Assembly: GCA_035645095.1 (NCBI GenBank)
Contig: DASQNG010000188.1
Coordinates: 1-9,036 of the forward strand
Reading direction: 5' to 3'
Source of the DNA: Gaiellasilicea sp035645095
Lineage (GTDB): Bacteria > Actinomycetota > Thermoleophilia > Gaiellales > Gaiellaceae
DNA length: 9,036 nucleotides
Position 1 is the stretch's first letter; each line of letters starts with the position of its first letter. Of the stretch, positions 5,899 through 9,036 are shown in pieces. A program made the position numbers and the translations under genes. The notes under the pieces are model-generated. The model was not told the DNA's origin. It ran no database searches and was given only the letters and a program-made list of their open reading frames with translations.

Positions 5899-6405
5899 TC
5901 AGCTCGTTGGGATGTGGCCGCCGCGGCAGGCGTTCGCGAGCGCGACGCCGAGCGCCTTGAAGATCGCCTCCAGCACGTGCTGGGAGTCCTCGCCGTCGAT
6001 CAGCCGCACGTGCAGCGTCAGGCCGGCCGCCTCCGTCAGCTCCCGCAGGAAGCGAGACGCGAGGTCCGTCGCGAGACCGCCGGCATGCGCGGAGGTGAGG
6101 TCGACGTTCGACGCGAGGAGCGGCTCCTCCGACACCTCCAGCACGAGGTGCGCGAGCGCCTCGGCGGCCGGCATCGCGCCGGCGCCGTGCCCTGCCGCGC
6201 CCTCGGCCCGGAGGAGCGGCGCAAGCGCCTCGCCGAGCGCGCGGCCGGCGTCGGCGACCTCCGCCTCGGCGTCACTCGGCGGCAGCTCGAGCGCGAGCGC
6301 AAAGCGACCGCTGCGTGCGAGCAGGGTCAGCAGGTGGTCGAGGACCGGGAGCCCCGTGGCGACGTTCGCCGTGCCCGAGGCGGCGACGTCGATGCGCGCG
6401 CTCAC
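5899..6405 (-). CDS. HisB/IGPD-fold protein lacking the catalytic metal-binding motif (probable pseudoenzyme or repurposed paralogue)
   Basis: A 168-residue protein recognisably related to imidazoleglycerol-phosphate dehydratase: TGLPVLDHLLTLLARSG at 17-33, AGRALGEAL at 53-61, MPAAEAL at 78-84, LTLHV at 129-133, and DGEDSQHVLEAIFKALGVAL at 137-156. Authentic IGPD has an HHTxED element after the first motif; the aligned stretch here (44-54) has no histidine at all. The second HHxxE element is reduced to Q142-H143-x-x-E146, and the PMDEAL and SGRP equivalents are altered (D to A; R lost). H24, E82, H143 and E146 remain. The first 20 or so family residues are also missing, and an in-frame TAG lies 9 nt before the GTG start at 6405, so no simple extension is possible. 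Normal histidine synthesis by this protein is unlikely; its role is unknown. It sits between murA and ridA. Confidence 0.8.
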   Translation of the reverse strand: MSARIDVAASGTANVATGLPVLDHLLTLLARSGRFALALELPPSDAEAEVADAGRALGEALAPLLRAEGAAGHGAGAMPAAEALAHLVLEVSEEPLLASNVDLTSAHAGGLATDLASRFLRELTEAAGLTLHVRLIDGEDSQHVLEAIFKALGVALANACRGGHIPTS

Positions 6406-6432
6406 GCGCCGAGCCTAACGAAACGGCTGCTG

Positions 6433-6453
6433 CCGGCTGACGCCACGAGCCGG
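6433..6453. repeat. Weak hairpin in the murA to HisB-like spacer
   Basis: CCGGCT (6433-6438) and AGCCGG (6448-6453) form a 6-bp GC stem with a 9-nt loop in the 60 bp spacer (6406-6465), the longest gap in the minus-strand run. An alternative overlapping 4-bp stem in the transcript is followed by TTTCGTT. This could give partial termination after murA, but it is too weak to call a terminator. No convincing promoter is seen in the spacer. Confidence 0.25.
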
Positions 6454-6465
6454 GGGCCGCGCGAG

Positions 6466-7776
6466 TCAGAGATCGACGCGCTCGATGCTGGCGCCGAGTG
6501 CGCGCAGCCGCTCGTCGATCCGCTCGTACCCGCGGTCGATCTCGCCGACGTTGCCGATCCGCGACGTCCCGTCGGCGCACAACGCGGCGATCAGCATCGC
6601 CATCCCGGCGCGGATGTCGGGGCTCGTCAGCCGTTCCCCGTAGAGCTGCGACCGGCCGGTGACAACGGCCCGGTGCGGGTCGCAGAGGATGATCTTCGCC
6701 CCCATCCCCACGAGCTTGTCGACGAAGAAGAGCCGGCTCTCGAACATCTTCTCGAAGATGAGGATCGTCCCTTCAGCCTGCGTGGCGGTGACGACCGCGA
6801 TCGACGTGAGGTCGGCCGGGAACGCCGGCCACGGCCCGTCCTCGATCTTCGGGATCTGGCCGCCGAGGTCGTCCTGCACGACGAGCTGCTGCCCCGGCGG
6901 GACGCGGATCGTGTGCTCCCCGACGTCCACGCGGACGCCGAGCCGCTCGAACGCCGGCAGGATCGAGGCGAGGTCGGCCGGGTCGACGTCCTCGATCGTG
7001 AGGTCGCCGCCCGTCGTCGCTGCGAGGCCGATGAAGCTGCCGACCTCGATGTGCTCCGGCGCGACACGCCACTCGCCGCCGCCCAGCGTCTCGACGCCCT
7101 CGATTCGCAGCAGGTTCGACTCGATCCCCTCGATGCGTGCACCGAGGGAGACGAGGAAGCGACAGAGGTCCTGGACGTGAGGCTCGCAGGCTGCGTTGCC
7201 GATGATCGTCTCGCCCTGCGCGAGCACGGCCGCCATGACGACGTTCTCCGTCGCCATCACGCTCGCCTCGTCGAGGAAGACGCGACGGCCGCGCAGCCCG
7301 TCGGTGCGCATCTCGAACTCGTGGTCGATCGTGATCTCGACGCCGAGCTCCGCGAGCCCGTGCACGTGCGGGTCGAGCCGGCGCCGCCCGATCACGTCAC
7401 CGCCCGGAGGCGGCACCGTCACGCGCCCGAACCGGGCCAGCATCGGGCCGGCGAGCAGGAACGACGCGCGGATCCGGCGGCAGAGCTCCTCGTCGAGCCG
7501 CGTCTTCGTCACGCCTCGCGTGTCGACGACCGCCTCGTTCTCCCCGGCCCAGTCCACGTCGGCCCCGATGTCGACGAGCAGCTCGAGCATCGTCTGCACG
7601 TCGCGGATCCGCGGCAGGTTCGTCAGCCGCACCGGCTCGGCGGCGAGCACGCACGCGGCGAGGATCGGCAGCGCGCCGTTCTTGTTGCCGGCGGCTCGCA
7701 CCGTGCCGCTCAGGGGGCGTCCGCCCTCGATCACGAAGGACTGCATCGTCTTCTCGGAGGAGAGGGTAGTCGTCAT
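6466..7776 (-). CDS. murA: UDP-N-acetylglucosamine 1-carboxyvinyltransferase (MurA), Cys-to-Asp form
   Basis: The first committed cytoplasmic enzyme of peptidoglycan synthesis, transferring enolpyruvate from PEP to UDP-GlcNAc. The 436-residue product has the EPSP-synthase-like fold and MurA motifs: GNKNGALPILAA (30-41, catalytic Lys/Asn pair K32-N33), IRASFLLAGPMLARFGR (102-118), PPPGGDVIGRRRLDPH (122-137), FPADLTS with the catalytic-base Asp, SPDIRAGMAML with the conserved Arg, and IDRGYERIDERLRALGA at the C-terminus. The loop residue alkylated by fosfomycin in E. coli (Cys115) is D127 here, codon 7398-7396, as in M. tuberculosis and chlamydiae. ATG at 7776 is the longest sensible start; ATG at 7746 (residue 11) aligns better with other MurA N-termini and may be the true one. 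It is the first gene of the minus-strand run. Confidence 0.95.
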   Translation of the reverse strand: MTTTLSSEKTMQSFVIEGGRPLSGTVRAAGNKNGALPILAACVLAAEPVRLTNLPRIRDVQTMLELLVDIGADVDWAGENEAVVDTRGVTKTRLDEELCRRIRASFLLAGPMLARFGRVTVPPPGGDVIGRRRLDPHVHGLAELGVEITIDHEFEMRTDGLRGRRVFLDEASVMATENVVMAAVLAQGETIIGNAACEPHVQDLCRFLVSLGARIEGIESNLLRIEGVETLGGGEWRVAPEHIEVGSFIGLAATTGGDLTIEDVDPADLASILPAFERLGVRVDVGEHTIRVPPGQQLVVQDDLGGQIPKIEDGPWPAFPADLTSIAVVTATQAEGTILIFEKMFESRLFFVDKLVGMGAKIILCDPHRAVVTGRSQLYGERLTSPDIRAGMAMLIAALCADGTSRIGNVGEIDRGYERIDERLRALGASIERVDL

Positions 7777-7821
7777 CGGCGGCCGGCCCGGCGGGCGGAG
7801 GCGGGGTATCGTAGACGTCGC
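7777..7821. promoter_or_regulatory. Divergent intergenic region with back-to-back -10-like elements
   Basis: This 45 bp is all that separates murA (minus) from the HD gene (plus), so promoters for both must be here or inside the genes. The only AT-containing patch is TATCGTA at 7807-7813. Read on the plus strand it gives TATCGT about 9 nt before the GTG at 7822, suiting a nearly leaderless transcript. Read on the minus strand it gives TACGAT (7813-7808), 31 nt before the murA ATG at 7776. No good -35 hexamer is seen at 17 bp on either side. Two mutually exclusive promoters sharing one -10 site is a hypothesis only. Confidence 0.35.
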
Positions 7822-8397
7822 GTGGAGGTGACGAGGGACAAGGCGTGGGCGACGCTCACCCATTACACGAAGGGCGAATCGCTGCTCCGCCACGCGCTCG
7901 CCGTGGAGGCGTCGACGCGCGCGTACGCACGCCGGCTGGGCGGGGACGAGGAGCTGTGGGGCGCTGTCGCGCTGCTCCACGATTTCGACTACGAGATGCA
8001 CCCCACGCTCGAGCAGCACCCGCAGGAGGGCGCACCGATCCTCCGCGACGAGGGCTACCCGGAGGACGTCGTCGAGGCCGTCCTCTCGCACGCGGAGCAC
8101 CTCGGCCTGCCGCGCGACACGCCGCTCAAGCGGACGCTCTTCGCCTGCGACGAGCTCTCCGGGTTCGTCCACGCCTGTGGCCTCGTCCGCCCCACGGGCG
8201 TGGACGGGCTGGAGCCGAAGTCCGTGCGGAAGAAGCTCAAGCAGCCGTCGTTCGCCGCCGGCGTCCACCGCGACGAGGTGTACGCCGGTGCAAAGCTGCT
8301 CGGCCTCGAACTCGACGAGCACGTCGCGAACGTCATCGCGGCGCTGCAGCCCATCGCGAGCGAGCTCGGCCTGCGAACGGCGGAGGACGCTGCGTAG
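7822..8397 (+). CDS. HD-superfamily hydrolase (predicted metal-dependent phosphohydrolase)
   Basis: A 191-residue single-domain HD protein. The metal-binding pattern is visible as H24 in LLRHALAVE, H53-D54 in LLHDFDYE, H90 in VLSHAEH and D110 in ACDELSGF, with an extra H66 in LEQHPQEGA. The sequence style (LTHYTKGESLLRHALAVEA at the start, SVRKKLKQPSFA near 134-145) matches a family of stand-alone HD proteins found across Firmicutes, Actinomycetota and archaea (I believe COG2316), whose substrate is unknown to me. The start is GTG at 7822 or GTG at 7828; the second gives VTRDKAW, which resembles homologue N-termini, and neither has a spaced ribosome site. The gene is transcribed divergently from murA and converges on the aminotransferase gene. 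No regulatory domain or membrane segment is seen. Confidence 0.88.
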   Translation: MEVTRDKAWATLTHYTKGESLLRHALAVEASTRAYARRLGGDEELWGAVALLHDFDYEMHPTLEQHPQEGAPILRDEGYPEDVVEAVLSHAEHLGLPRDTPLKRTLFACDELSGFVHACGLVRPTGVDGLEPKSVRKKLKQPSFAAGVHRDEVYAGAKLLGLELDEHVANVIAALQPIASELGLRTAEDAA

Positions 8398-8440
8398 CCC
8401 GCGGCGTCACGTGTGGATCCTCCCCAGGGTGCCGTAGCGG

Positions 8441-9036
8441 CTAGGCGATCGCGTCGACGAGCCGGTCGAGGTCTTCGTCGCTCGTCCACCACCCGCAGGA
8501 CGCGCGCACGAGGCCCGTCCCGGGGATCTCGCGGACGACGACGCCTCTCTCGGCGAGCTGCGCGACGAGCGTCGGCGGGTCGTCGTGCCGGAACGCAACG
8601 AGCGTCGCGTCGCCGGGAACGACCTCGACGTGCGGCGCGAGCAGGTCGCGCAGCCGCTCGGCGCTGGCGCGTGCCCGCTCGTGCCACCAGTCGGGCCGGA
8701 CGTCGAGCGCGGCCAGAAGACCTGCGAGCGCCGCCGGCGCCAGCCAGCCGGGGTCGAAGCGCGCGGCGCCGTCCCGCGCGACGAATGCACCGGTCGGCTC
8801 GTAGCTCGTCTGGGCGAAGTAGCTCGGCCGTCCGACACGCAGCCGCTCCGGATCGGCGACGACGAGGGCACCCGTGGCGTCCGGCCCGCAGAGCCACTTC
8901 TGCCCCGACATCGTGAGGAAGTCGAGCCCGGCGGCCTCGACGGGGATCGCACCGACCGACTGCGCGCCGTCGACGAGCACGGGCACGCCCGCCCGCTCCC
9001 GCAGCTCGCGCACCGGGAGAGCGCGGCCGCTCGTCC
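8441..9036 (-). CDS. Class-V aminotransferase-fold PLP enzyme, C-terminal part (5' end beyond window)
   Basis: About 197 C-terminal codons of a fold-type I PLP enzyme; the frame is open through the right edge and no start is implied. Visible motifs are TSGRALPVRELRERAGVPV, VDGAQSVGAIPVE with the Asp that contacts the PLP pyridine nitrogen and the adjacent Gln, and SGQKWLCGPDATGALVV with the Schiff-base lysine (codon 8899-8897). The C-terminal domain has FRHDDPP, GVVVREIPGTGLVRASCGWW and DEDLDRLVDAIA. This is the cysteine desulfurase/isopenicillin-N epimerase-like group. No desulfurase Cys loop with its usual surroundings is evident, so I would not call it a cysteine desulfurase; the substrate is open. 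It converges with the HD gene across 43 bp (8398-8440) in which I find no convincing terminator. Confidence 0.88.
   Translation of the reverse strand, partial: TSGRALPVRELRERAGVPVLVDGAQSVGAIPVEAAGLDFLTMSGQKWLCGPDATGALVVADPERLRVGRPSYFAQTSYEPTGAFVARDGAARFDPGWLAPAALAGLLAALDVRPDWWHERARASAERLRDLLAPHVEVVPGDATLVAFRHDDPPTLVAQLAERGVVVREIPGTGLVRASCGWWTSDEDLDRLVDAIA

Noticed and set aside
5899..6405. Calling the HisB-like gene a normal imidazoleglycerol-phosphate dehydratase
   Set aside because: The HHxxE metal motif and several other active-site residues are absent, so the automatic name would overstate function.
5464..7821. Very long plus-strand open frame running through ridA, the HisB-like gene and murA into the HD gene
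   Set aside because: It is antisense to genes with clear family motifs; the translation is Arg/Asp/Val/Glu-rich low-complexity typical of the mirror frame of GC-rich coding DNA. Only the last 575 bp (HD gene) is real.
7777..8322. Extension of the murA frame upstream to 8322
   Set aside because: It lies antisense to the HD gene, whose metal-site residues are all present, and MurA homologues begin near residue 11 of the chosen product.
8398..8440. Terminator between the convergent HD and aminotransferase genes
   Set aside because: Only an imperfect, bulged pairing (CGG..CAC with GTGCCG) is present and there is no T-run on either strand.
1..9036. tRNA, rRNA, riboswitch, CRISPR, insertion sequence or prophage features
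   Set aside because: No cloverleaf, direct-repeat array, terminal inverted repeats with a transposase, or leader with aptamer-like structure was seen; gaps are too short for most of these.

Overview
The window is very GC-rich, uses many GTG (and one probable TTG) start codons, and is almost wholly coding. Gene content and order point to a high-GC Actinomycetota. My guess, from protein flavour and gene order alone, is a deep lineage such as Thermoleophilia (Gaiellales/Solirubrobacterales); 16S or a genome-wide marker set would be needed to confirm it. No mobile element, phage gene, CRISPR array, tRNA or rRNA is visible.

Layout. From about 7776 down to 1, twelve complete genes and one partial gene lie head to tail on the minus strand, with gaps of 60 bp or less and three overlaps, so they look like one long transcription unit: murA (peptidoglycan precursor synthesis), a degenerate HisB/IGPD-like protein, ridA, an HD-type CCA-adding/poly(A) polymerase family enzyme, pgeF (YlmD/YfiH), yggS/PLPBP (YlmE), sepF, yggT (YlmG), divIVA, yggU (DUF167), a TraR/DksA-type zinc-finger protein, lspA, and the 5' end of an rluD-type pseudouridine synthase. 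On the plus strand (7822-8397) a small HD-superfamily hydrolase diverges from murA across a 45 bp gap. At the right edge (8441-9036) the C-terminal part of a class-V aminotransferase fold PLP enzyme lies on the minus strand, convergent with the HD gene.

How it fits together. The stretch pgeF-yggS-sepF-yggT-divIVA followed by traR/dksA-like-lspA-rluD is the conserved block that normally follows ftsZ in Gram-positive bacteria (ylmD-ylmE-sepF-ylmG-divIVA ... ylyA-lspA-ylyB in Bacillus, similar in Streptomyces). SepF, YggT and DivIVA serve the divisome and poles, MurA and PgeF peptidoglycan synthesis and quality control, and LspA lipoprotein maturation. YggS and RidA both bear on PLP and reactive enamine homeostasis. 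In this genome ftsZ is not next to pgeF: cca, ridA, the HisB-like gene and murA occupy that side, and yggU sits where ileS is often found.

Most notable points: (1) the HisB-like protein keeps the IGPD fold signature but has lost the HHxxE metal-binding motif and other active-site residues; (2) MurA has Asp in place of the fosfomycin-target Cys; (3) the TraR/DksA-like zinc finger is CCCD rather than CCCC; (4) there are small perfect hairpins at the cca start codon and over the traR stop codon. This is otherwise a housekeeping region. I do not see a convincing new multi-gene system; the strongest candidate for new biology is the IGPD-like pseudoenzyme.
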